Source: Thermasporomyces sp036564245
GTDB taxonomy: Bacteria; Actinomycetota; Actinomycetes; Propionibacteriales; Actinopolymorphaceae
Length of the DNA: 64,000 nucleotides
Assembly: GCA_036564245.1 (NCBI GenBank)
Contig: DATCKU010000077.1
Location: 1-64,000 of the forward strand
Direction of reading: 5' to 3'
The notes under the pieces are model-generated. The model did no database searches, was not told the DNA's origin, and was given only the letters and a program-made list of their open reading frames with translations. Made by a program: the position numbers and the translations under genes. Positions 25,139 through 33,761 of the stretch are shown here, piece by piece; within the stretch, counting starts at the first letter, position 1; each line of letters starts with the position of its first letter.

Positions 25139-25753
25139 GTGCAGGAAGGGACCACCGACGCCCCGACACCGGAGAAACCACCGGCCAGGCTCACGGTCCT
25201 CGCGGGTCCCACCGCGGTGGGCAAGGGCACCGTGGCGGCGTACATCCGGGAGCATCATCCGGAGATCTGGATCTCGGTTTCGGTGACGACGCGTCGGCCC
25301 CGACCGGGGGAGATCCACGGCCTGCACTACTGGTTTGTCTCCGACGAGGAATTCGATCGGATGATCGCCGAGGACGCGTTCCTCGAATGGGCGACCGTCC
25401 ACGGCACACAGCGCTCGGGCACACCGCGCCAACCCTTGCTCGAGCGCTTGGCGGCGGGCCAGCCGGTCCTGCTCGAAATCGACCTCCAGGGAGCGCGTCA
25501 GGTACGCCAGAAGATGCCGGAGGCGCTGTTCGTCTTCCTGGCCCCGCCGGACTGGGACGAGCTCGTCAACCGGCTCGTGAACCGGGGGACCGAAAGCCCT
25601 GAAGAGCAGGCCCGGCGGCTCGAGACCGCGCGAGCCGAGCTTGCGGCTGCCGAGAAGGAGTTCGACGTCACCATCGTCAACACCGATGTGCGGACTGCCG
25701 CCGAGGAGTTGGTAGCCTTAATCCGCTCCCATTCCACATCGTCGGAGGCTTAG
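25139..25753 (+). CDS. gmk: Guanylate kinase
   Basis: Phosphorylates GMP to GDP. The P-loop reads GPTAVGKGT; the GMP-binding segment SVSVTTRRPRPGE, the HYWFVSDEEFD region and LLEIDLQGARQV are intact. The lid arginines are in RGTESPEEQARRLE. GTG 25139 follows the mihF stop by 4 bases and leaves a 16-residue tail; GTG 25115 (overlapping mihF by 20 bases) is also possible. Neither has a good ribosome binding site. Confidence 0.92.
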   Translation: MQEGTTDAPTPEKPPARLTVLAGPTAVGKGTVAAYIREHHPEIWISVSVTTRRPRPGEIHGLHYWFVSDEEFDRMIAEDAFLEWATVHGTQRSGTPRQPLLERLAAGQPVLLEIDLQGARQVRQKMPEALFVFLAPPDWDELVNRLVNRGTESPEEQARRLETARAELAAAEKEFDVTIVNTDVRTAAEELVALIRSHSTSSEA

Positions 25754-25758
25754 AAAGC

Positions 25759-26046
25759 GTGTCCGGAACCCAACCCGTAGCCGAGGGCATTACGTATCCG
25801 CCCATCGACGACCTTCTGCAGAAGACCGACTCCAAGTACAAGCTGGTGCTCTTTGCAGCCAAGCGGGCACGCCAGATCAACGCCTACTACGCCCAGCTTG
25901 GTGAGGGTCTGCTGGAGTACGTCGGACCCCTGGTCGACACCCACGTCCAGGAGAAGCCGCTGTCGATCGCGCTGCGGGAGATCAACGAGGGACTTCTCAC
26001 CGTTGAGGACGCCACGCCGAGCGAGCCGTCGCCCGCGGCGTCCTGA
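25759..26046 (+). CDS. rpoZ: RNA polymerase omega subunit
   Basis: Helps fold beta-prime and assemble RNA polymerase. The 95 residues carry the actinobacterial form: ITYPPIDDLLQKTDSKYKLV, then FAAKRARQINAYYAQLGEG and PLSIALREINEGLL. GTG start 5 bases after gmk. Conserved order gmk-rpoZ-coaBC. Confidence 0.95.
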   Translation: MSGTQPVAEGITYPPIDDLLQKTDSKYKLVLFAAKRARQINAYYAQLGEGLLEYVGPLVDTHVQEKPLSIALREINEGLLTVEDATPSEPSPAAS

Positions 26047-26071
26047 TCCGCGCTGACTCCCGCCTGGTTCG

Positions 26072-27310
26072 ATGTCGGCTCGATCCGCACAGGTGGTGCT
26101 CGGCGTCGCAGGTGGCATCGCCGCCTACAAGGCCTGCACGCTGTTGCGCCTCCTGGTCGAGGCGGGTCATGCGGTGCGGGTCGTCCCGACCGAGAGCGCG
26201 TTGCGTTTCGTGGGCGCTGTGACGTGGGCGGCCCTCTCGCACCAGCCGGTTCACACCCAAGTGTGGGACGACGCGCACGAGGTTCCTCACGTACGCCTAG
26301 GCCAGCAGGCAGACCTCGTGGTGGTCGCACCTGCGACCGCCGACCTTCTGGCCAAGGCCGCTCAGGGGTTCGCCGACGACCTGCTGAGCTCCACCCTGCT
26401 CACCGCGCGCTGCCCGGTCATCTTCGCGCCAGCGATGCATACGGAGATGTGGGAACACCCTGCCACGCAGGCCAACGTCGCCACGCTCCGGGAGCGTGGC
26501 GCACTCGTGCTCGAGCCGGCGGAGGGACGTCTCACGGGTGCCGACACCGGCAAGGGCCGGCTTCCGGAGCCGGAGCAGATCTTCGAGATCTGTCAGACGG
26601 TGTTGGCCAGAGCCTCCAGTGGGCAGGAGCTCGACATGGCTGGCCGTCAGGTCGTCGTGAGCGCGGGTGGGACGCGTGAGTTCCTGGATCCGGTGAGGTT
26701 CCTGGGCAATCGTTCGTCGGGTCGCCAGGGTTACGCCGTCGCGCGGGCCGCGGTCGCCCGAGGAGCCTCCGTCACCCTGGTCTCCGCCAACAGCACACTG
26801 CCTGACCCCGCGGGTGTGAAGGTCGTTCCGGTCGTGTCGACGGCCGAGATGCGCGAAGCCATCCTCGAGGCGGTGGCCCGGGCCGACGCGCTCGTGATGG
26901 CGGCCGCGCCCGCAGACTTCCGACCGGTGTCCTCCATGCCGTACAAGATCAAGAAGTCCGACGACCTGTCGGCTCCCACCATAGAGCTCACCCAGAATCC
27001 GGACATCCTGGTCGAGGTCTCACGGGATCGCCCACGGCCGGACCTGGTCGTCGTCGGCTTCGCCGCGGAGACCGGGGACGAGCAGGCGAGCGCACTCGAG
27101 CACGGCCGCGCGAAGCTGGCCCGCAAGGGCTGTGACCTGCTGGTGGTCAACGACGTCAGCGAGGGTCGAGGGTTCGAGGCCGAGGAGAACGAGGCGGTCA
27201 TCCTGGACGCCGACGGTTCCGAGGTCCCTGTGCCACGCGGGCCGAAAGAGGAGCTTGCGCATCGCATCTGGGACCTCGTCGTGGCGAAGTGGGAGCGAAA
27301 CCGAATCTGA
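26072..27310 (+). CDS. coaBC: Bifunctional phosphopantothenoylcysteine decarboxylase / synthetase
   Basis: Carries out two steps of coenzyme A synthesis. The FMN-binding CoaC half begins VVLGVAGGIAAYKACTLLR and has the catalytic LGQQADLVVVAPATA and PAMHTEMWEHPAT segments. The CTP-dependent CoaB half starts near residue 190 (VVVSAGGTREFLDPVRFLGN) with the dimerisation/active-site KIKKSDD and the VGFAAET motif. Length 412 is normal. Last gene of the mihF-gmk-rpoZ-coaBC unit. Confidence 0.95.
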   Translation: MSARSAQVVLGVAGGIAAYKACTLLRLLVEAGHAVRVVPTESALRFVGAVTWAALSHQPVHTQVWDDAHEVPHVRLGQQADLVVVAPATADLLAKAAQGFADDLLSSTLLTARCPVIFAPAMHTEMWEHPATQANVATLRERGALVLEPAEGRLTGADTGKGRLPEPEQIFEICQTVLARASSGQELDMAGRQVVVSAGGTREFLDPVRFLGNRSSGRQGYAVARAAVARGASVTLVSANSTLPDPAGVKVVPVVSTAEMREAILEAVARADALVMAAAPADFRPVSSMPYKIKKSDDLSAPTIELTQNPDILVEVSRDRPRPDLVVVGFAAETGDEQASALEHGRAKLARKGCDLLVVNDVSEGRGFEAEENEAVILDADGSEVPVPRGPKEELAHRIWDLVVAKWERNRI

Positions 27311-27343
27311 GCGGATTCTCATCTTCCCGATGAGATCGTTATC

Positions 27344-27577
27344 ATGCCCACCGTGACGATGACGGTTGGACTGGTGGTCGCTGGCGTCGTGCTCGCCTTC
27401 ATCGCCGGACGGCGATACCAGCACAGCAAGCGCACCTGGTCTGACTGGCGAGTTGCGCGCACCGGTGAGCGCAACTTCCGGAAGATGCGTTGGTCGGCGC
27501 TCAAGGCAGCCGTCATCGCCGCGATCTTGCTCGGCGCCTACTTGATCGGAATCGTGCGTCTCGGCCTCGACATCTGA
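27344..27577 (+). CDS. Small membrane protein, two hydrophobic segments
   Basis: A 77-residue protein of unknown function with an N-terminal hydrophobic segment (VGLVVAGVVLAFIAG), a basic aromatic loop (RRYQHSKRTWSDWRVARTGE) and a second hydrophobic segment (AAVIAAILLGAYLIGIV). It follows coaBC by 33 bases and is convergent with the radical SAM gene. The amphipathic layout and codon usage favour a real gene. Confidence 0.6.
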   Translation: MPTVTMTVGLVVAGVVLAFIAGRRYQHSKRTWSDWRVARTGERNFRKMRWSALKAAVIAAILLGAYLIGIVRLGLDI

Positions 27578-27611
27578 CGCCGCCATCGTGAGAAGACGTC
27601 GCGCGGTCGCG

Positions 27612-28694
27612 CTACAGCAGGGTGAGCTGCTCTGCCTTCGGTGTCGCAGTCGTTTGTCGGTCGTCGCCAGCTGAGGACGTAAGGGAGCCGAGCATCCGGC
27701 CTTCACTCGGAGACGTGGGTACCTGACGCGCCTCTCCCGGGGCTGCGCGGTTCAACCCGTGGCGACGGGCGACACGCTGCACCAGTGAGGTGACGTCCTT
27801 CTGGTAGGACGCGGCGAGGTACGAGCCTCGCTGGTAGAGCTCCCGGTATCGCGGCACCAGCTCCGGATGGGTCCGCTCGAGCCAGGTGAAGTACCACTCA
27901 CGAGCACCGGGGCGCAGGTGGAGCGGCAAGGGGGTGACGCTGGTCGCGCCAGCGTCGGCGATCGCCGCCACCGTCTCCTCGATCGACTCGGCGGAATCGC
28001 TGAGGTACGGCAGGATCGGCGCCATCAGGACGCCGACGGAGAATCCCGCGTCGGCGAACCTGCGCACCGCGTCGAGTCGGCGACGCGGGCTGGGCGTTCC
28101 GGGCTCCACCGAGCGCCACAATGTCTCGTCGACAAAGCCCACCGAGAACGACACGCCGACGGGTGCCACGCTGGCGGCCTCGCGGAGCAGGTCGAGGTCG
28201 CGGAGGATGAGGGTCCCCTTGGTGAGGATCGAGAAGGGATTCGCGAAGTCCCGCAGTGTCTCGACGACGGCCCTCGTCAGCCGGTAGCGGCCCTCGCAGC
28301 GTTGGTAGGGATCGGTGTTGGTCCCCATGGCGACGTGCGCACCGCCCCAGCTCGGTCGACGCAGCTCCCTACGCAGGACCTCCGGTGCGTTGACCTTCAC
28401 CACGATCCGACTGTCGAAGTCCGGTCCGGCGTCGAAGTTCAGATAGGTGTGAGTGCGTCGGGCAAAGCAATACGCGCACGCGTGCGTGCACCCGCGGTAC
28501 ACGTTGATCGTCCATTCGAACGGCAAGCCTGCGGCGGAGGGGACGTGGTTCAGGATCGACTTGGCCTGGACCTCGTAGAACGTGATCCCTCGGAACTCGG
28601 GAGTATCGAACCTGCGAACCGTAGCGGACGGATCGAAGAGGGGCAGGTTCCGCTCAGGGGGAGTCTGCCCTCGTAGATCGCTGAATGTTCGCAC
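27612..28694 (-). CDS. Rv2578c-family radical SAM protein
   Basis: A radical SAM enzyme with the 4Fe-4S motif CTHACAYCF, embedded in the conserved YRGCTHACAYCFAR...YLNFDAGPDFD region, and NTDPYQRCEGRYRLTR, which identify the Rv2578c family (related to spore photoproduct lyase-like proteins). Its chemistry is not established. GTG 28694 is chosen because a -10 element and a LexA-type operator sit right upstream, implying a leaderless transcript; the in-frame ATG at 28712 lies inside that operator. The M. tuberculosis homologue is listed in the SOS regulon, consistent with a DNA-damage role. Confidence 0.85.
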   Translation of the reverse strand: MRTFSDLRGQTPPERNLPLFDPSATVRRFDTPEFRGITFYEVQAKSILNHVPSAAGLPFEWTINVYRGCTHACAYCFARRTHTYLNFDAGPDFDSRIVVKVNAPEVLRRELRRPSWGGAHVAMGTNTDPYQRCEGRYRLTRAVVETLRDFANPFSILTKGTLILRDLDLLREAASVAPVGVSFSVGFVDETLWRSVEPGTPSPRRRLDAVRRFADAGFSVGVLMAPILPYLSDSAESIEETVAAIADAGATSVTPLPLHLRPGAREWYFTWLERTHPELVPRYRELYQRGSYLAASYQKDVTSLVQRVARRHGLNRAAPGEARQVPTSPSEGRMLGSLTSSAGDDRQTTATPKAEQLTLL

Positions 28695-28700
28695 CGATCC

Positions 28701-28730
28701 ATGGTAGAACATGCGTTCGACACGGGCCAA
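28701..28730 (-). promoter_or_regulatory. Promoter of the radical SAM gene (leaderless)
   Basis: On the minus strand TTGGCC (28730-28725) and TACCAT (28706-28701) are spaced by 18 bases. The expected transcription start, 7 bases downstream, falls on the G of the GTG at 28694, predicting a leaderless mRNA. Confidence 0.5.
28705..28720. promoter_or_regulatory. SOS box (LexA operator)
   Basis: TAGAACATGCGTTCGA differs at one base from the actinobacterial SOS palindrome TCGAACNNNNGTTCGA. It lies between the -35 and -10 elements of the radical SAM gene, the expected place for LexA repression. Confidence 0.8.
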
Positions 28731-29033
28731 TGCACGCCCGTTCTGCACTGTTTTGTGAGGTCCCCGCAAGCCCGGTGTTCGGCCCGGTTCGTGGGGGAGG
28801 TACCGTCTGCGATTTCGCGGCGGGTCTCCAGCGTGGCGCTGACCATTGGTGAACCGGAATGAATCGGATAAGTCACTGCCGAGCAAGGCAGGCGGACGAC
28901 TCCCGGCCAATTCGGCGAAACGACACCCTTCGGTACGCCTTTTGTGGATCGGCTCGTTACGCTGGCCCCAACACCTAACCAGAGTTCGAACCGAGCGCCC
29001 CAGCACCCTCGCGCCCAAAAGGAAAGGATTTCG
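28731..29033. other. Intergenic region upstream of metK, no recognised element
   Basis: About 300 bases between the divergent radical SAM and metK promoters. No SAM-I, SAM-II or SAM-IV riboswitch core could be matched and no convincing -35/-10 pair for metK was found. Only the metK Shine-Dalgarno (AAAGGA near 29023) is evident. Confidence 0.5.
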
Positions 29034-30227
29034 GTGTCGCGACGCCTGTTCACGTCCGAGTCGGTGACCGAGGGTCATCCGGACAAGATCGCTGACCAGA
29101 TCAGCGATACGGTCCTGGATGCTCTGCTAGCCGAAGACCCGCTGAGCCGGGTCGCCGTCGAGACCCTTCTGACCACAGGGCTCGTCGTCGTGGCGGGTGA
29201 GGTCACGAGCAAGGCGCGGCCAGACGTGACTGCGCTGGTCCGCGACCGCATCCTCAAGATCGGGTACGACTCCTCGGCGAAGGGCTTCGACGGCGCGACC
29301 TGTGGCGTGATAGTCGCGCTGGGCACGCAGTCGCCCGACATCGCCCAGGGAGTGGACGGCGCGTGGGAGGAGCGCACCGACGGCTCCTCCGACCCGATCG
29401 ACAAGCAGGGTGCCGGTGACCAGGGCATCATGTTCGGGTACGCCTGCGACGAGACCCCCGAGCTGATGCCGTTGCCGATCACGGTGGCCCACCAGCTCGC
29501 CAGGCGGCTCGCGGACGTCCGAAAGGACGGCACGCTGCCCTACCTCCGGCCGGACGGAAAGACCCAGGTGACGGTCGAGTACGACGGTGACCGGCCGGTG
29601 CGGATCGATGCGGTCGTCATCTCGAGCCAGCACGCGAGCAACATCGATCTGGACAACATGCTGACGCCGGACATCCGGACGCAGGTCGTCGATCCGGTGC
29701 TGGCGAACTTCGACATCGACTCCAGCGACTACCGACTGTATGTGAACCCGACCGGCCGCTTCGAGATCGGCGGGCCGATGGGCGATGCGGGCGTGACCGG
29801 TCGCAAGGTGATCGTCGACAGCTACGGCGGGTATGCGCGACACGGTGGTGGTGCGTTCAGCGGCAAGGATCCGACGAAGGTCGACCGGTCGGCGTCGTAT
29901 GCCATGCGATGGGTCGCCAAGACGATCGTCGCTGCTGGACTGGCGAAGCGTTGTGAGTGCCAGGTGGCGTACGCCATCGGGAAGGCGCAGCCGGTCGGCT
30001 TCTACGTCGACTGTGGGGGAACCGAGGTCGCACCAGTCGACGTGATCGAGAAGGCGGTGTTGCAGGTCTTCGATCTGCGACCCGCGGCAATCATCCGCGA
30101 CCTGGACCTGCAGCGACCGATCTACACCCCGACGGCGGCGTACGGGCACTTCGGGCGTACCGAGCCCACCTTCACGTGGGAGAGGACGGACCGGGCAGAC
30201 GACCTGCGAAGTGCCGCGGGCCTTTGA
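29034..30227 (+). CDS. metK: S-adenosylmethionine synthetase
   Basis: Makes SAM from methionine and ATP. The 397 residues show TSESVTEGHPDKIADQIS, GAGDQGIMFGYA, the glycine-rich P-loop-like GGGAFSGKDPTKVDRSA and the closing AYGHFGR. GTG 29034 follows an AAAGGA box at 6 bases; the further upstream start at 28944 adds 30 non-conserved residues. Sits in the conserved coaBC-metK-priA order, here with the radical SAM gene inserted on the other strand. Confidence 0.96.
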   Translation: MSRRLFTSESVTEGHPDKIADQISDTVLDALLAEDPLSRVAVETLLTTGLVVVAGEVTSKARPDVTALVRDRILKIGYDSSAKGFDGATCGVIVALGTQSPDIAQGVDGAWEERTDGSSDPIDKQGAGDQGIMFGYACDETPELMPLPITVAHQLARRLADVRKDGTLPYLRPDGKTQVTVEYDGDRPVRIDAVVISSQHASNIDLDNMLTPDIRTQVVDPVLANFDIDSSDYRLYVNPTGRFEIGGPMGDAGVTGRKVIVDSYGGYARHGGGAFSGKDPTKVDRSASYAMRWVAKTIVAAGLAKRCECQVAYAIGKAQPVGFYVDCGGTEVAPVDVIEKAVLQVFDLRPAAIIRDLDLQRPIYTPTAAYGHFGRTEPTFTWERTDRADDLRSAAGL

Positions 30228-30323
30228 GCGATCGGCGGTCACGTCGGCATGGTCACGTCGGCACAGACGATGAGGCCGTACGCAGGCGATCCGGTTGTCT
30301 ACGACGTGGCCTAGCCTCTCGGC

Positions 30324-32381
30324 ATGAGCTCGGATGATCGTGTCCAGCCTGACCAGGCAGCCGATGGTCAGGGCCAGCTGGCGCTGGTGCGGACGCGCGT
30401 GCGTCCGATACGGACCGTGACGTCACGGGCTCCCGCTCCGGAGCTGCCGGTGGCGCAGGTCATGGTCGACCTGCCGCTTGCCCATCTCGACCGGCCGTTC
30501 GACTACCTCGTACCGGAGCGAATGCATGACAGCTGCGTTCCCGGGTGTCGGGTACGCGTGCGCTTCGCCGGGCAAGACCTGGACGGCTTCGTCCTGGAGC
30601 GGCTGTCGCAGTCGTCGCATGAAGGTCGGCTCTCACCGCTGCGTCGGGTCGTCTCCGCCGAGCCGGTCCTGGCACCAGACATCGCACGGTTGGCTCGACT
30701 GGTCGCCGACCGGTACGCCGGGACGTGGGCCGACGTCGTACGGCTCGCCGTTCCACCGCGTCACGCGCGGGTGGAAGCCGAGCCCGCCAAGCAGGTCGCG
30801 ACTCCATCGGCGCCCACCCAGCCAGTCGACGTAGCGCCCTGGAGCGAGTACCAGGCGGGACGAGCGTTCCTCAACGCCCTGTATCGCGGAGACTCGCCGC
30901 GTGCGGTGTGGACCGCACTGCCGGGGGAGAACTGGCCACGGCGTCTGGCCGAGGCCGCGGCAGCGACTCTCGCGAGTGGTCGCGGAGCGGTGCTCGTCGT
31001 ACCAGACCATCGCGACGTGGCGCGACTCGATGCCGCGTGTACCGAGGTTCTCGGAGCTGGGCACCACGTCGTCCTGACCGCGGAGCTCGGTCCCGCCGAA
31101 CGCTACCGCCGTTTCCTCTCGGTACGACGTGGCGCGGTGCGATGTGTCGTCGGGACCCGTGCGGCGGCGTTCGCACCAGTCCACGATCTCGGGCTGGTCG
31201 TCTGCTGGGACGACGGTGACGACCTGCATGCCGAACCGCGTGCTCCGTACCCGCACGCACGTGAGGTGCTGCTCCTTCGTGCGCACGACCGTGGTTGTGG
31301 TGCGTTGATCGGGGGACATGCGGTCACGGCGGAAGGGGCGTTGCTCCTGTCGACCGGGTGGGCGCATCCGGTCGTGGCTGACCGGACGACGGTTCGGCGA
31401 AGGGCGCCGCGGGTGTGGGTTGCGGGTGACTCCGTTGCGGAGCTGGCGCGCGATCCCGCGGCCCGCGCCGTCCGTCTTCCGCACCGTGCGTTCGAGATCG
31501 CGCGTGCCGGTCTCGCCCGCGGACCGGTGCTCGTCCAGGTGCCGCGTGCGGGCTACCGTCCGGCGCTCGCATGCCAGGACTGCCGTTCGCCGGCTCGCTG
31601 TCCCGAGTGCTCCGGACCCCTCCAGCAGCCCGGCGCCGCCGAGCAGCCGGCCTGCGGGTGGTGCGGCCGCCCGGCGGTGTCGTGGAGTTGCCCGAACTGC
31701 GGCGGCTCCACCATGCGGGCGCCTGTGGTCGGTGCCCGGCGGACCGCAGAGGAGCTCGGCCGCGCGTTTCCCCGGGTGCCCGTGTACGTCTCAGGGGGTA
31801 GTCGGGTGCTCGACACAGTGGGCTCTGCGCCTGCGCTGGTGGTCGCCACACCTGGCGCGGAGCCGGTGGCTGACGGGGGATATGCGGCGGCGCTCTTCCT
31901 CGACACGTGGCTCTCGTTGGCTCGGCCTGACCTTCGGGCGGTCGAGGAGACGCTTCGCCGATGGTTGAATGCAGCAGCGCTCGTACGGTCGCACGAAGAC
32001 GACGGTGCGGTCGTGGTCGTGGGCGAGGCCGGTGTGCCGGCGATTCAGGCACTCATCCGGTGGAGCCCGTCGGCTTTCGCTGAACGCGAGCTGGCCGAGC
32101 GCCGTGCCGCAGGGTTCCCACCAGCTGTCCGGATCGCGACGCTGGACGGTGGGAGGGAAGCCGTCTCCGAGCTGGTCGATACTGCCCGCCTCCCGTCTAC
32201 TGCCGAGACGCTCGGCCCAGTGCCACGAGGTGAGGAGGACGAGGTGCGCCTCGTGATTCGGACTCCACGCCGGGACGGCGGTCGGCTCGCGGAGGCACTC
32301 AAGGCCGCGCAGGCCGTGCGCAGCGCACGCAAGTCGCCCGGCACCGTGCGCGTCCAGATCGACCCCGTGATGCTCGGCTGA
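30324..32381 (+). CDS. priA: Primosomal protein N' (PriA), helicase-inactive actinobacterial form
   Basis: Replication-restart protein that binds forked DNA. The N-terminal 3'-end-binding domain (PVAQVMVDLPLAHLDRPFDYLVPE) is intact and eight zinc-binding cysteines are present (CQDC, CPEC, CGWC, CPNC). However the Walker A loop is replaced by a WTALPGENW stretch and the DEAH box by WDDGDD, so ATP hydrolysis and unwinding are not expected. This loss is characteristic of actinobacterial PriA and implies a structural role. Length 685 is close to the family norm. Confidence 0.92.
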   Translation: MSSDDRVQPDQAADGQGQLALVRTRVRPIRTVTSRAPAPELPVAQVMVDLPLAHLDRPFDYLVPERMHDSCVPGCRVRVRFAGQDLDGFVLERLSQSSHEGRLSPLRRVVSAEPVLAPDIARLARLVADRYAGTWADVVRLAVPPRHARVEAEPAKQVATPSAPTQPVDVAPWSEYQAGRAFLNALYRGDSPRAVWTALPGENWPRRLAEAAAATLASGRGAVLVVPDHRDVARLDAACTEVLGAGHHVVLTAELGPAERYRRFLSVRRGAVRCVVGTRAAAFAPVHDLGLVVCWDDGDDLHAEPRAPYPHAREVLLLRAHDRGCGALIGGHAVTAEGALLLSTGWAHPVVADRTTVRRRAPRVWVAGDSVAELARDPAARAVRLPHRAFEIARAGLARGPVLVQVPRAGYRPALACQDCRSPARCPECSGPLQQPGAAEQPACGWCGRPAVSWSCPNCGGSTMRAPVVGARRTAEELGRAFPRVPVYVSGGSRVLDTVGSAPALVVATPGAEPVADGGYAAALFLDTWLSLARPDLRAVEETLRRWLNAAALVRSHEDDGAVVVVGEAGVPAIQALIRWSPSAFAERELAERRAAGFPPAVRIATLDGGREAVSELVDTARLPSTAETLGPVPRGEEDEVRLVIRTPRRDGGRLAEALKAAQAVRSARKSPGTVRVQIDPVMLG

Positions 32382-32556
32382 CTGCGCGAACCGTTCGTGC
32401 CGGCGCTCACGAAACGACCATTCGAAGGACACGGCAGTCACAATCGGCAAGGCCATACCGTGAGGCTCTGCACACCGATCGCAATCTAGACACTGTGACA
32501 CGGTGTCGACATGGTCGCGTGCCCATTGGGCGATGGGACAGGAAAGGCACGGGGGT

Positions 32557-33104
32557 GTGGACGAACACCTTCTCGAGAGACTAGCTGCTGATGTCCGGGA
32601 GTTCTCGACGCTTGTCTCCGCCCTGGAGTCTGCAGATGAGGTCCTTCGTCAGGAGACCGAAGGTCAGGACTCACAAGGAGCATTCACGGCCGTTGGTCTG
32701 CTCGATACCTGTACGCACTCGGACACAACCGAGAATGCAGCGGACGTGAAGGCCGAAGAGGGCCAGCCGATGGTGGTGGGCCGGTGGTCGTTCAGCTCGG
32801 TCGAAATGGCGAGGCGGTCGGGGTTCACGTCGACGCGCTATGGGCGAACCCGCAGGACGTTGCAGTCGCGATCGATGCGCTGCGTGAAGCCGGGCGGGAA
32901 TGGGATTCTGCTGGCGACAAACTTGGAGCTGTGAAGAGCAAGCTGCCAAATCTGGCTTTGAGCAGCGCGGCGATGGACCTGAGGTCTGAAGCCGAAAAGG
33001 GTTACCCCTCGAACCCTCCAGGAAGCTCGGCCGCTCGGTCCAGAACGATCAGGACTGGTAGCGAGGCTGCCAGCGTCCCGGGTCCTGCTGTACCCATTCG
33101 ATGA
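32557..33104 (+). pseudogene. Apparent frameshifted small gene, possibly YbaB/ESX-accessory-like
   Basis: One frame from GTG 32557 gives a coiled-coil start (DEHLLERLAADVREFSTLV...EVLRQETEG) that stays plausible to about 32775. The adjoining frame then carries VVQLGRNGEAVGVHVDALW and a helix DVAVAIDALREAGREWDSA, resembling the strand-helix end of YbaB-type nucleoid proteins. One extra base in the G-run at 32777-32780 would join them into a single protein. The 3' end overlaps the neighbouring minus-strand gene. Base composition is less GC-biased than in the neighbours. Family assignment is tentative. Confidence 0.4.
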
Positions 33105-33735
33105 CAGGGCGTGGATCGGGTACCGGAATGGAGCCGTCCCACTCGTCCAGCGGAGCCGGGTGAGGCATCCAGACATCACGTTCGGTCGTCGCGCCTGCCC
33201 GCCCGGTGGCCTGCAGGAGTGCGGTCCAGGCAGGACCCGCCGGGTGGTCCACCCACGGGAACAACCGCGCCAGGACCCGGGCACACAAACCATCCGGTGG
33301 TTCATACGCGAGGCCCAGCCCTCGGGCGACGTCGTACCCGTGCACGAGAAGCTCGAGACAACCCAGCGCGACGAACCCCTCGGCATCCACCATGCCGAGC
33401 GCGTGGAAGCCACGAGCGGCCGGCGGCGACGCAGCCGCCACACCGGCCAGTGCCCGGGCGACCCCGACGAGGGCGTCGAGCCGTTCCGCCCGGGTCGCGT
33501 CGCTCCACGGCTTGAGTCCCGCTGCGATGAATCGTGTGGATCCGCTGGCGAGGTAGAGCGCGTACTTGGCTGGCGCCAGCATGTGGGCGATCGTCTGCTC
33601 CACCGACCACTCGAGCCCACCGGCTGGGACGGACCACTCCATGCCCACGGCCGGCGCAAAGGCCTGGGTGACGGATTCGGCGGCGTGCGTCACGTCGTGA
33701 GGTCGTACCGGGTCACGGTCGCTCGGCAGCACCAC
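33049..33735 (-). CDS. Maleylpyruvate isomerase N-terminal-domain (mycothiol-dependent DinB-like) protein
   Basis: A 228-residue DinB-fold protein of the MDMPI type. The N-terminal half contains VPAGGLEWSVEQTIAHML, whose histidine is one of the metal ligands of the fold; the second half ends with PWVDHPAGPAWTALLQATGR and HPAPLDEWDGS. Relatives use mycothiol as a thiol cofactor, but the reaction here is unknown. GTG 33735 follows a GAGGTGAC box. Its start is only 26 bases from the divergent HAD gene start. Confidence 0.75.
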   Translation of the reverse strand: MVLPSDRDPVRPHDVTHAAESVTQAFAPAVGMEWSVPAGGLEWSVEQTIAHMLAPAKYALYLASGSTRFIAAGLKPWSDATRAERLDALVGVARALAGVAAASPPAARGFHALGMVDAEGFVALGCLELLVHGYDVARGLGLAYEPPDGLCARVLARLFPWVDHPAGPAWTALLQATGRAGATTERDVWMPHPAPLDEWDGSIPVPDPRPVIEWVQQDPGRWQPRYQS

Positions 33736-33761
33736 GTCGTCACCTCGTAGAGTCGATACCT

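Noticed and set aside
28695..28712. ATG 28712 as start of the radical SAM gene
   Set aside because: It lies inside the LexA box and upstream of the predicted transcription start; no ribosome binding site precedes it.
28731..29033. SAM riboswitch ahead of metK
   Set aside because: No SAM-I, SAM-II or SAM-IV core sequences or matching stems could be found in the leader.
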